Source: a virus
Length of the DNA: 22,384 nt
IMG/VR virus record: IMGVR_UViG_3300028581_000266
Span: 1 to 22,384 of that record
Reading direction: 5' to 3' (one strand)
The translations under genes were made by a program, and so were the position numbers. Position 1 is the first letter of the stretch. Every line of letters starts with the position of its first letter. Positions 12,935-18,809 of this stretch are shown piece by piece. Under the pieces are notes generated by a model. That model was not told where the DNA came from. It did not search any database and saw only the letters and a list, made by a program, of their open reading frames with translations.

Positions 12935-13363
12935 CTATCTTAGTAAGACGCACGAATTAAAATACGCTGCTTGAAAGAAGTTAGCTAAGTATGCACTTAT
13001 TAAATACGGATTAAAAGGTTTACTGTTAGTTACTTCGATGTAAATGTCTGCGCCTTTGATATGTAGTGATATTGTCGCGTCATCATTAAACAAACATGCT
13101 TTGAAGCCATCATTTAATTTAGCGTGGCTGATATTGTCAAACCGTTTACAGTTCAATAGACCTGGTAAAAACGTCTTAGCAAGCTTCTTTAGACATGGGC
13201 TAAAGTGTTTACAGCCTACAAGGTTAATCGTGCAACTGAGAGCATGTGCGTTGTTATTTTCAAGTATGCCCGCTATGTCTCCAACGTGCTGCTCTGTGCT
13301 TGTTAGATATACATTGTTTGTGCTTAGTAGCAGACTGCTACATAATAATATTAGTTTTTTCAT
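12935..13363 (-). CDS. Predicted secreted protein, hypothetical (142 aa)
   Basis: The N-terminus MKKLILLCSSLLLSTNNVY has the basic start and hydrophobic core of a Sec signal peptide, so the mature part (about 120 aa) should be exported. The mature part has several Cys residues (about five after the signal), which could form disulfides in the periplasm. No family recognised. It lies in the small-gene cassette between portal and the replication region with the ankyrin gene, which also begins with an export-like segment. An effect on the host envelope, superinfection or host interaction is a guess. Confidence 0.65.
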   Translation of the reverse strand: MKKLILLCSSLLLSTNNVYLTSTEQHVGDIAGILENNNAHALSCTINLVGCKHFSPCLKKLAKTFLPGLLNCKRFDNISHAKLNDGFKACLFNDDATISLHIKGADIYIEVTNSKPFNPYLISAYLANFFQAAYFNSCVLLR

Positions 13364-13441
13364 GTGCTTACGCTTTCTAAAAAATGATAATAAAATAACT
13401 GTGTTTTGTTTTCATTGATGAATACCCTTCGCGATTCGTTA

Positions 13442-13491
13442 TCTGTTTGGACTCTCTACTTCCCCTAGGGAGTCCGTCTAACTAAAACAGA
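13442..13491. repeat. Nested stem-loop in the gap before the secreted-protein gene
   Basis: GGACTC (13449-13454) pairs with GAGTCC (13470-13475); outside it TCTGTTT (13442-13448) pairs with AAACAGA (13485-13491), leaving a 9-nt bulge. The 164-nt gap 13364-13527 contains no gene. The element may end transcription from the ankyrin gene or structure the 5' leader of the secreted-protein gene; no U tract follows. Confidence 0.5.
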
Positions 13492-13527
13492 CGTCTCATT
13501 TATACTTCTGCTACATAAATATGGGGG

Positions 13528-14070
13528 TTACTCCGCACCTTTCTTAACCAACAGCTCCACGATTTCTTTGTGGCTGCCGTTAATGCGCGCCCACTGTAAT
13601 GCTGACAGGTTGTGATTATTGCGTAACATAATGTTGGCATTCTTGTCTATGAGCAGCTCGCACAAATCTTTGCGGTCTCTGAGTACTGCATACATCAACA
13701 AGGTATTGGACATGCTGCCGTAACGTTGATTTACAGCCAGCTCTTTGCGTTCTATAAGTTGCTCAACCTCTCCGACACTACGACGTAAAAAGTCATCTAC
13801 AACTTGTGGCGCTTCTTCCGCTATAAAAGGGGCACCGTCATGCTCACGTGGGACTTGCCATATCAAACTACCCCTAAGGCTTTGAGAGCTACGACATACT
13901 GATTTTTCATCTGTCGGCCATGCGCTTATTCCTTGGTCATCTACACAAGCTACAAACGGAGCAGCCATGCTAAACATATAAGTCTTAGGGCTAGGCTTAC
14001 CTTTTGGAGCTGGTGGTGTCTCGCTTGGTTTAACGATGCTAAATAATAATAAAATATGTAGTTTATTCAT
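13528..14070 (-). CDS. Ankyrin-repeat protein with export-like N-terminus
   Basis: A 180-aa protein. Residues 1-14 (MNKLHILLLFSIVK) are short and hydrophobic like a signal or lipoprotein-type leader, followed by a Pro-rich linker (PSETPPAPKGKPSPK). Residues about 115-180 hold two ankyrin repeats: NTLLMYAVLRDRKDLCELLI and LSALQWARINGSHKEIVELL, each with the turn and two-helix pattern. Ankyrins bind other proteins; no enzyme motif is visible. The start overlaps the end of the 156-aa zinc-ribbon gene by 8 nt. Phage ankyrins are known from viruses of host-associated bacteria, where they may reach or modulate the eukaryotic host; whether that applies here is inference. Confidence 0.75.
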   Translation of the reverse strand: MNKLHILLLFSIVKPSETPPAPKGKPSPKTYMFSMAAPFVACVDDQGISAWPTDEKSVCRSSQSLRGSLIWQVPREHDGAPFIAEEAPQVVDDFLRRSVGEVEQLIERKELAVNQRYGSMSNTLLMYAVLRDRKDLCELLIDKNANIMLRNNHNLSALQWARINGSHKEIVELLVKKGAE

Positions 14071-14533
14071 GTGTAAATGTTATATGTATTTGGGGTGATA
14101 ATTGTGTTTTGATTGCTTCCAACAAGCTAGCATCTGAAACTATATGGCTTAAATAATTGCTCGTATAGTCTGCTATACATTTGACTACATAACCACTAGG
14201 CACTTCCAGCTTACTACGTATAAAATCTTGATAGATATTCAACAGCTCTTTTCTATGCAATAAACTATAAACTTCGGGAGGCATATTAAACGTGTATCTA
14301 ACTTGCAAATTCTTGATAGCCTTAGACTCAACTATTGCCATAGCCATCGGCTGAAAGGCTGATAATTGTTCAGCTATGGCCTTCGTTTTAGCCTCGCGCT
14401 TTTCTTTATACTGCGTGTTATAACACTCACGGCAAGATGTTTTGTACTTCATGATGCCAGACTTGCTAAATCCGTTTGCTACTGCATTATCAGGCGTTAA
14501 TTGATCCTGACAACGCATACATACTAAAATCAT
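14063..14533 (-). CDS. Zinc-ribbon protein, unknown function (156 aa)
   Basis: The N-terminus MILVCMRCQDQLTPDN has CxxC and, about 30 residues later, SCRECYNTQYKEKREAK has a second CxxC, forming a zinc ribbon like that at the front of many phage HNH and endonuclease VII-type proteins. The nuclease part (HNH/N) is not present, so it is not called a nuclease. The rest is helical with no recognised family. Shine-Dalgarno AAGGGG is present. It is in the same operon as the ankyrin gene, whose start it overlaps. Confidence 0.68.
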   Translation of the reverse strand: MILVCMRCQDQLTPDNAVANGFSKSGIMKYKTSCRECYNTQYKEKREAKTKAIAEQLSAFQPMAMAIVESKAIKNLQVRYTFNMPPEVYSLLHRKELLNIYQDFIRSKLEVPSGYVVKCIADYTSNYLSHIVSDASLLEAIKTQLSPQIHITFTHE

Positions 14534-14583
14534 TACTATACCCCTTTTTTATGCGTATATACGTTAACTTCCTTGCTATACCG

Positions 14584-14600
14584 TTATCGTTTCACGATAA
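14584..14600 (-). repeat. 7-bp hairpin with triloop
   Basis: TTATCGT and ACGATAA separated by three bases form a perfect short hairpin just beyond the 26-aa gene and before the zinc-ribbon gene. No U tract follows on the minus strand. Possible RNA processing or attenuation site. Confidence 0.4.
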
Positions 14601-14602
14601 TA

Positions 14603-14683
14603 TTAACCATTTACCTTCAATAACCATAAAGGTAATGGCATATGTCTTACTGCGAGCCAATTAATACGTTGTTTAATAGTCAT
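14603..14683 (-). CDS. 26-aa small peptide, hypothetical
   Basis: ATG at 14683 with a strong Shine-Dalgarno (AAAGGA) opens MTIKQRINWLAVRHMPLPLW followed by LLKVNG and a stop. It is partly amphipathic with two Trp. It follows the 47-aa membrane gene by 11 nt in the same direction and precedes the hairpin at 14584. The family is unknown. Real translation is plausible because of the ribosome site, but the size allows chance. Confidence 0.45.
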   Translation of the reverse strand: MTIKQRINWLAVRHMPLPLWLLKVNG

Positions 14684-14694
14684 GTTTTCCTTTA

Positions 14695-14838
14695 TTAATA
14701 GTAATCTTGATTGTCATTATTATCATGGTGAGTAATTATATCAACACTTAAACCAAGCAACATTAGTACTATCGCCAGCGCTGGGCAAATAAAAAACAAT
14801 ATCCCCAGCAATACTATAAAGATAATTTCGTTTAGCAT
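14695..14838 (-). CDS. 47-aa membrane protein, hypothetical
   Basis: ATG at 14838, preceded by AGGGG at good distance, overlaps the 3' end of the 73-aa gene. It begins MLNEIIFIVLLGILFFI and continues with a second hydrophobic stretch (ALAIVLMLLGL), then an acidic Asp/Asn tail (DNNDNQDYY). One long or two short membrane helices are expected. Holin-like size and shape, but no family match; in this cassette it could equally be an envelope-modifying moron protein. Confidence 0.6.
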   Translation of the reverse strand: MLNEIIFIVLLGILFFICPALAIVLMLLGLSVDIITHHDNNDNQDYY

Positions 14839-15053
14839 GTTTGACCCCTAACAAAGCGCATTGCTGCTAGTTCAATTGCTGCTATAAAACTTTTATCACT
14901 GCACTCAAAATAAACTTGATTGTTGCGTTCTCTAACACACATGCCATCTTGTAAAACCTTAAAAACTAGTTCAGCTACCAATACTTCGTTGATAAAAACA
15001 GTTGCATGAACCTTATCTTCGATATAATCAAATCTTACTTTTCTAAATTCCAT
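14832..15053 (-). CDS. Small protein of unknown function (73 aa)
   Basis: I start at ATG 15053 (MEFRKVRFDYIEDKVHAT), which follows a leader identical to that of the next gene upstream (AATCAATAGAAAGTAAGATT); the frame is open to 15101 but only from a TTG without ribosome site. The 73-aa product looks like a compact alpha/beta protein (HATVFINEVLVAELVFKVL, then CSDKSFIAAIELAAMRFV). Family unknown. Second gene of the operon driven from the promoter at 15268-15296. Confidence 0.6.
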   Translation of the reverse strand: MEFRKVRFDYIEDKVHATVFINEVLVAELVFKVLQDGMCVRERNNQVYFECSDKSFIAAIELAAMRFVRGQTC

Positions 15054-15254
15054 AATCTTACTTTCTATTGATTTACATAATTTATTTATAATGATCGCCA
15101 AAAGTATCTTGCCATAGCAAACCAGCTAGCAAAAGAATCCCTACTAGTAACGGGCAAGTTGAGCGAAAAAAAGCTATTGCTCCTATCCATGCAATAAACA
15201 TCAACTTTTTTTTTGTAATTTTGTTTGTAAACATAATCTTACTTTCTATTGATT
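15051..15254 (-). repeat. Two identical 23-bp translation-start leaders
   Basis: A 23-base sequence is perfectly repeated at 15051-15073 and 15232-15254. On the minus strand each copy reads through AATCAATAGAAAGTAAGATT and ends in an ATG that starts a gene (15053 and 15234). Duplicated ribosome-binding regions may give matched expression or mark a past gene insertion or duplication. Confidence 0.75.
15082..15234 (-). CDS. 50-aa membrane protein, hypothetical
   Basis: ATG at 15234 behind the repeated leader. The product begins MFTNKITKKKLMFIAWIGAI, has a basic N-terminus followed by two hydrophobic stretches (FIAWIGAIAFF and LLVGILLLAGLLW) around a short RSTCP turn, then a hydrophilic tail (QDTFGDHYK). 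It is the first gene after the strong promoter at 15268-15296. Family unknown; a small two-helix membrane protein might be a holin-like or superinfection-type factor, unproven. Confidence 0.62.
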   Translation of the reverse strand: MFTNKITKKKLMFIAWIGAIAFFRSTCPLLVGILLLAGLLWQDTFGDHYK

Positions 15255-15267
15255 AACTTATACAAAC

Positions 15268-15296
15268 ATTATGGCACAGATTTAAACACTTGTCAA
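15268..15296 (-). promoter_or_regulatory. Strong sigma70-type promoter for the small-gene cassette
   Basis: TTGACA (15296-15291), a 17-nt spacer and CATAAT (15273-15268) make a near-consensus sigma70 promoter on the minus strand. Transcription would start about 8 nt later and run into the 50-aa, 73-aa, 47-aa, 26-aa, zinc-ribbon and ankyrin genes. It overlaps no gene and is the best host-type promoter seen in the window, fitting early or lysogenic-type expression. Confidence 0.75.
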
Positions 15297-15301
15297 CACT
15301 T

Positions 15302-15871
15302 TTACAGCTCTTCTTTATACTCGCTAATCAACTTACCCACAGCCTTGGTCAATTCCTGCTCTGGTAGCTTGCTTTCGCCAGCCTTAACTACTAGGTCAGA
15401 TGAGCGAACTTCATTAATGATTACATTAATGCGGTTGTCATCTATAGGGTTTTTGTTATGCAGGGACGCTTTCCACTCCATCAAAGCTTTATATTCGGGG
15501 CAGTATTTTGGCTGCATGGCCAAAAACACACCAGCATTGAGCTTGTTCTTTAACGCTAGCTTTTCTCTTTTAAGCGCGATCAACTCTTTGGCTGTCTCAA
15601 GTGCATCGCCAGCTAGTTCCCACTTCTGGCACCACGCATAGAATGTCTTACTGTTGACTCCCTTACTTAAAAAGTACTCTTGTATCGATAAACACCCATC
15701 ATCATCAGCACAGCTTTTCACCATGTCACTAAAAAATTGTTCTATAAACCTTTCTGTTACTGGACGAAACGAAAAATCAAAACAGTTTCGATAATCTTCC
15801 TGCCATTTAGTTAAAGGTCTTGTCTTTGTGTCTTCGTGGTATGCCTTGTAGTTAGTTTTTTTCTTGGTCAT
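15302..15871 (-). CDS. Possible terminase small subunit
   Basis: About 189 aa with the start at ATG 15871 (MTKKKTNYKAYHEDTK); an earlier TTG (15886) is less likely. Residues about 60-140 look like a DNA-binding helix-turn-helix: YFLSKGVNSKTFYAWCQKW followed by the long helix ALETAKELIALKREKLALKNK, a layout seen in phage small terminases, where a 'W..K' helix precedes a charged helix. A C-terminal acidic tail follows. The large subunit lies about 8 kb away, unusual but not unknown. An alternative is a generic phage DNA-binding regulator. It overlaps the end of the 179-aa gene. Confidence 0.5.
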   Translation of the reverse strand: MTKKKTNYKAYHEDTKTRPLTKWQEDYRNCFDFSFRPVTERFIEQFFSDMVKSCADDDGCLSIQEYFLSKGVNSKTFYAWCQKWELAGDALETAKELIALKREKLALKNKLNAGVFLAMQPKYCPEYKALMEWKASLHNKNPIDDNRINVIINEVRSSDLVVKAGESKLPEQELTKAVGKLISEYKEEL

Positions 15872-16391
15872 GAGTCTCGCAATCAAACTTTAAACAACTG
15901 TACTTATCTTTACTACAAGTTTTTTTGACGTCTACTCGCCCTATCGTGCGTTCAGGGACTTCAAACAGGTTAAATTTGATCTTGCCCAAGTTATCACTTT
16001 GTAAACTATTGATTGAAAACTTTACCGTAGAATACCCAATAAGATTTTTACCTCCACCCATAATAATGCTTCGCACACCACCTATAAAATAGGATGATGC
16101 TATTTCAATATATGGCTCAGCACAGTGATAGACACTTTTTATGCTGTTCTGGTAGCAAGGTATAAACATGGCAATTTCACAGAACAAAGCTTTTTTTAAC
16201 ATAGATGGGTTCTTGGCCATAATCTCTTCTTTGACGTTTTCTAATGCCACATTAAAGGCTATTCGCTCACTATCTCGAGCATTAACAAGCACTTTGGCCC
16301 TCGCTTGATGGCTATAACCGCTAGCATGCATACACATCGGGGATATATTGATCGTATGTTCAAACTCAAAGCCATCTTCATAAATTTTCAT
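15852..16391 (-). CDS. Unknown protein (179 aa) in the replication region
   Basis: A 179-aa protein starting MKIYEDGFEFEHTINISPMC, alpha/beta in appearance, with about nine Cys spread along it (MCMHASG, LFCEIAMFIPCYQN, VYHCAEP, KTCSKDKYSCLKFDC). The segment SSYFIGGVRSIIMGGGKNLIGY is Gly-rich. I recognise no family. It overlaps the end of the winged-helix gene by 14 nt and the next gene by 20 nt, so it belongs to that operon and is coupled in translation. A role in replication, or as an early host-interaction protein, is inferred from position. Confidence 0.68.
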   Translation of the reverse strand: MKIYEDGFEFEHTINISPMCMHASGYSHQARAKVLVNARDSERIAFNVALENVKEEIMAKNPSMLKKALFCEIAMFIPCYQNSIKSVYHCAEPYIEIASSYFIGGVRSIIMGGGKNLIGYSTVKFSINSLQSDNLGKIKFNLFEVPERTIGRVDVKKTCSKDKYSCLKFDCETHDQEKN

Positions 16392-17490
16392 TAACTAACC
16401 CTTTTTTAAATACCTCTCGCTCAGCAGCATCGGAAATTTTGCTGTATGTGTCAATAATTTCGGGCGTAGGCATAATTTTCTTAGTAAAGCAATATAAAGC
16501 GATCTCAGCTGCTCTTGTATCGTGTGGCGTATCGTTTTTGTTTGTTTTCGACGCATTACCCATAACCCCAAAAGGACGGCTTGCCATATATTCATGCGTT
16601 TGGCGTAGTCTCTGCTCACCGCGTTTTTTGCTGATATATGCAATAGCTCGCTTGGTGGCTTGTTCAACGACTCTATAATCAACCTCATCACGTTTAAGGT
16701 GTTTGCACAATATGGTATTGACCTGACTACGCAATTGGTTTTCTGTAGTGGCTGGCGTAACTGTTGCTGCTAATTCTTCCAAAACATGGTTGATTGTCGC
16801 TTCGCTCATCTCCCCTCCCCCTCCTTTTTTTATAAAAGGGTTGTTAAATGACTTAGCATAACCAAACATGTGCGCTTTTGTCACATTACTTACAATATTT
16901 AGAGTCTTATTTATATATATATTACTATAAAGTTTAGTGTCTGTATGACATGGATTCGTAAAGCATAGAAGCTGTAAAAACGAGGTAAGTAACATCATGG
17001 TTTTTTTAATAGCAGACGGCGATAAAGTGATTCTATAAAAAACAGGGGCAAACTTATTTTTACGCCCGTTTGTGTTGTTACACTTATATCGCTCCAACCA
17101 ACCCAGCTCAATAAAATGAGTTACAGCCCTAAAATATGTTCTTACCGTAATATTTGCCCGCTCGGCTATTGTTTCAGATTTAGCAGATAGCCAAATCTTG
17201 TCCCCAAGCTCATAAGCGCGTGGGCTGCCTTGCTGCGTGGTCTCAACCGTTTTGGCTAATGTGCATAAAGCACCCCATACTTTTTGATAGGCTGGGGATA
17301 ACTTGTTAAAGGTGTAATTATCCACTGTTCCGACTTGCTCGGCAGGGTTAAACGCATAACGTTTTTTAGCGGAATTATACAGCTGGGTTTGCTTATTACC
17401 TAAAGGTTTAGAGGTAGTTGATTTGCTTGCCTGATTGTGGTAATCTTTAATTATATTAGATGAAAGTAATTCAGCTAGACTTTTAATCAT
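16378..17490 (-). CDS. Winged-helix replication-type protein
   Basis: The start is taken as ATG 17490 (MIKSLAELLSSNIIKDYH), 9 nt after AAGGAG; the longer frame to 17523 runs over a leader-peptide ORF. About 370 aa. Residues about 100-150 form a winged helix-turn-helix (KSETIAERANITVRTYFRAV, then HFIELGWLERYK), as in plasmid and phage replication initiators. A low-complexity linker (KKGGGGEM) divides it from a second helical domain (ATINHVLEELAATVTP onward) with a basic patch. No ATPase motif. Position in the early minus operon suits an initiator or a helicase loader, but function is inferred from the fold. Confidence 0.65.
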   Translation of the reverse strand: MIKSLAELLSSNIIKDYHNQASKSTTSKPLGNKQTQLYNSAKKRYAFNPAEQVGTVDNYTFNKLSPAYQKVWGALCTLAKTVETTQQGSPRAYELGDKIWLSAKSETIAERANITVRTYFRAVTHFIELGWLERYKCNNTNGRKNKFAPVFYRITLSPSAIKKTMMLLTSFLQLLCFTNPCHTDTKLYSNIYINKTLNIVSNVTKAHMFGYAKSFNNPFIKKGGGGEMSEATINHVLEELAATVTPATTENQLRSQVNTILCKHLKRDEVDYRVVEQATKRAIAYISKKRGEQRLRQTHEYMASRPFGVMGNASKTNKNDTPHDTRAAEIALYCFTKKIMPTPEIIDTYSKISDAAEREVFKKGLVNENL

Positions 17491-17575
17491 ATTTAAAAAC
17501 TCCTTTTTTAGGTATGTAATCATATTTAAAAACTACTTTTTTAGTTTTATTAGATGATAGTAGAGTTATTTTCAT
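17483..17575 (-). CDS. 30-aa leader peptide with an internal repeat, overlapping the replication gene start
   Basis: ATG at 17575 behind a clear Shine-Dalgarno (AAAGGGA) opens MKITLLSSNKTKKVVFKYD, then YIPKKGVFKYD and stop. The stop overlaps the ATG of the winged-helix gene, so ribosomes finishing this peptide can restart there. The peptide contains an 11-codon in-frame duplication (KKVVFKYDYIP / KKGVFKYD) from a 33-nt DNA repeat. It probably serves translational coupling; a role of the peptide itself is unknown. Confidence 0.6.
   Translation of the reverse strand: MKITLLSSNKTKKVVFKYDYIPKKGVFKYD
17484..17544. repeat. 33-bp-spaced direct repeat at the replication-gene start
   Basis: Two 28-bp copies (17484-17511 and 17517-17544) differ at one base and are spaced 33 bp apart, i.e. 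11 codons. The copy next to the gene has AAGGAG, the other AAGTAG, so only the inner one keeps a good Shine-Dalgarno. Confidence 0.8.
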
Positions 17576-17617
17576 ACTGTTCCCTTTACTGTGGTAGGTT
17601 AGTGGGATAAAATTTAT

Positions 17618-17653
17618 TGGCACTAGTTTAGCATAAAAGCTTTATTAGTGCCA
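17618..17653. repeat. Inverted repeat upstream of the leader peptide
   Basis: TGGCACTA (17618-17625) and TAGTGCCA (17646-17653) are perfect inverted copies with a 20-nt AT-rich loop containing AAGCTT; the pairing can extend a few bases with a bulge. It lies between the 57-aa zinc-ribbon gene and the leader peptide and may be a terminator-like hairpin, an operator or part of an origin. Confidence 0.5.
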
Positions 17654-17661
17654 TAATTTGT

Positions 17662-17835
17662 TTAGTCAGGTTTTTCACACCTGCAAAAATACTTCATTTT
17701 ATAAATCGTACGACGGTTTACAGGTATATGCGTAAGCTTGCTGTAGCAAGTCTCACATCGCTTTACGGCAGGCGGCAGATTGACCACCTTAGCTCGCACT
17801 AATCTTTTAGGTTTATTGTTCTCCAAATTCTTCAT
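17662..17835 (-). CDS. Small zinc-ribbon protein (57 aa)
   Basis: ATG at 17835, preceded by AAAGGCG, overlaps the end of the HTH gene by 23 nt. The product begins MKNLENNKPKRLVRAKVV, then KRCETCYSK and, 17 residues later, YFCRCEKPD, giving CxxC and CxC as a probable zinc site. The basic N-terminus suggests nucleic-acid contact. No family recognised. It is the second gene of the early minus operon, before the leader peptide and replication protein, so a regulatory role is likely but unproven. Confidence 0.65.
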   Translation of the reverse strand: MKNLENNKPKRLVRAKVVNLPPAVKRCETCYSKLTHIPVNRRTIYKMKYFCRCEKPD

Positions 17836-18109
17836 GGAACGCCTTTAACAAAAGCAAATCTTTACTGTTTTTTAGATAATGTTTGTTTTCACCGATCCAA
17901 CGCTGCAGCTTGGCTACCGCTAAACTGCCCGCGCCGTACTTATTGCCTGAGCGAATCCTTAGCCAATGCGTTCTGCTAATACCTATCTCAGCACATGCAT
18001 CTTGACTAGATATCAATTTACCTCGTATAATCGCTAAGAAAATTGGTTCAAAATTATATCCTGTTACTGTTCCAGAATATGGGCCTTTACTGTTCATATG
18101 TGCTTTCAT
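17813..18109 (-). CDS. Small helix-turn-helix DNA-binding protein (98 aa)
   Basis: A 98-aa protein with an HTH in residues about 33-60: ISSQDACAEIGISRTHWLRI, where ACAEIGIS and THWLRIR are the two helices, followed by a Leu-rich helix (SLAVAKLQRWI) typical of small phage regulators. Either ATG 18109 or ATG 18097 may be used; neither has a clear Shine-Dalgarno. It is divergent from the plus-strand early genes and faces a 14-bp palindrome at 18130-18143, a natural operator for an autoregulator or early switch. Cro/CI-like function is inferred from arrangement, not sequence identity. Confidence 0.68.
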   Translation of the reverse strand: MKAHMNSKGPYSGTVTGYNFEPIFLAIIRGKLISSQDACAEIGISRTHWLRIRSGNKYGAGSLAVAKLQRWIGENKHYLKNSKDLLLLKAFHEEFGEQ

Positions 18110-18129
18110 GATATAATGTTCTTGTTATA

Positions 18130-18143
18130 TATAGTATACTATA
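18130..18143. promoter_or_regulatory. 14-bp perfect palindrome, candidate operator
   Basis: TATAGTATACTATA lies in the 52-bp gap between the divergent HTH gene (minus) and the 122-aa gene (plus), overlapping AT-rich -10-like sequence for both directions. A dimeric HTH repressor encoded next door would fit such a site. Confidence 0.6.
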
Positions 18144-18161
18144 AAATCAAAAGGTGTCAAT

Positions 18162-18530
18162 ATGTTTAGATTAACAGATTTACAACTAGTTCCACACATC
18201 AGTGACGCAGACTTTCGCGAACAAATCGAAAAAGAGATTTTGAGTCAAGAGCAATTGGATGAGAAGCTCAAAAGTGGTGAGGCTCAGCCATTAAGGTATG
18301 GCGTTGCTAGTGTAGTGTATCACGAGGGTGACAAATCAATTACAATCGATAATATTTTAGTTACCATTTACCACCAAGCAGTAAGCTATAGCCTGCCTAT
18401 AAATGCAGGTTTTACTAACGCAGGCACACAACAAGTTTTGCAAAATTACATTGTCAGCGAGTTAGTACGTCGCTATAATGTGATAGTTGATTCAGACAAG
18501 CCTGCAATCGAAGCAGAAGTCTTGTCGTAA
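18162..18530 (+). CDS. Early protein of unknown function (122 aa)
   Basis: The first plus-strand gene after the divergent control region; ATG at 18162 follows AAAAGGTG. The 122-aa product begins MFRLTDLQLVPHISDADFRE with an acidic, helical N-terminal third, then a mixed part (YGVASVVYHEGDKSITIDNI) and a helical C-terminus (VLQNYIVSELVRRYNVIVD). No family recognised. It is followed by a strong terminator, so it is a single-gene transcript separate from the ERF operon. Early expression suggests host take-over or regulation, without evidence for the mechanism. Confidence 0.68.
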   Translation: MFRLTDLQLVPHISDADFREQIEKEILSQEQLDEKLKSGEAQPLRYGVASVVYHEGDKSITIDNILVTIYHQAVSYSLPINAGFTNAGTQQVLQNYIVSELVRRYNVIVDSDKPAIEAEVLS

Positions 18531-18549
18531 TGACTTCCTCCTCCTATTT

Positions 18550-18586
18550 AAAACCCCTAACGCCTCACAATGTTGGGGGTTTTTTG
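18550..18586 (+). terminator. Rho-independent terminator after the 122-aa gene
   Basis: AACCCC(T)AAC pairs with GTT(G)GGGGTT across a 10-nt loop, followed by a run of T on the plus strand: a standard intrinsic terminator. Confidence 0.85.
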
Positions 18587-18615
18587 TTGACAAACTAGTT
18601 TGTTTAGGTTAAGAT
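18587..18615 (+). promoter_or_regulatory. Promoter for the zinc-finger/ERF operon
   Basis: TTGACA (18587-18592), a 17-nt spacer, then TAAGAT (18610-18615); an exact TATAAT at 18621-18626 lies too far for this -35. It starts right after the terminator of the preceding gene and carries a palindrome over its spacer, so it is probably repressed by a dimeric protein. Confidence 0.6.
18590..18603 (+). promoter_or_regulatory. 14-bp perfect palindrome over the ERF-operon promoter
   Basis: ACAAACTAGTTTGT overlaps the -35 element and spacer of the promoter. A bound dimer would block RNA polymerase, so this looks like an operator different in sequence from the palindrome at 18130. Confidence 0.6.
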
Positions 18616-18641
18616 TAGTTTATAATAGTGAAGGAAGTATT

Positions 18642-18809
18642 ATGTTACCAACTAAATGTTTTCTATGTAATCCATTAGTTCGAGAATATGCAGTAATTCA
18701 TCTTTGCGAGGACTGTAAAACCAAAGACTTTAGGGATCTCAAGCTTGAAATCTTGATCCGTAAAAACCAACTTCAATCCAACGAAATGGCAGAGTATAAT
18801 GGCTGTTAA
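18642..18809 (+). CDS. Small zinc-finger protein (55 aa)
   Basis: I start at ATG 18642 (MLPTKCFLCNPLVRE), 6 nt after GAAGGAAG; the open frame extends upstream only into promoter sequence. CFLC and LCEDC give two CxxC pairs spaced about 24 residues apart, a probable zinc ribbon. The C-terminal half is charged helix (DLKLEILIRKNQLQSNEMAE). It overlaps the ERF start by 11 nt, so both are translated together and it may regulate or assist recombination. No family recognised. Confidence 0.7.
   Translation: MLPTKCFLCNPLVREYAVIHLCEDCKTKDFRDLKLEILIRKNQLQSNEMAEYNGC

Noticed and set aside
13044-13418. Plus-strand 124-aa ORF
   Set aside because: Overlaps the signal-peptide gene on minus; no ribosome site or domain.
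14063-14533. HNH endonuclease
   Set aside because: The two CxxC pairs resemble the zinc ribbon of such nucleases, but no H-N-H/N catalytic residues follow.
16395-16691. Minus-strand 98-aa ORF inside the winged-helix gene
   Set aside because: Out-of-frame shadow, no ribosome site.
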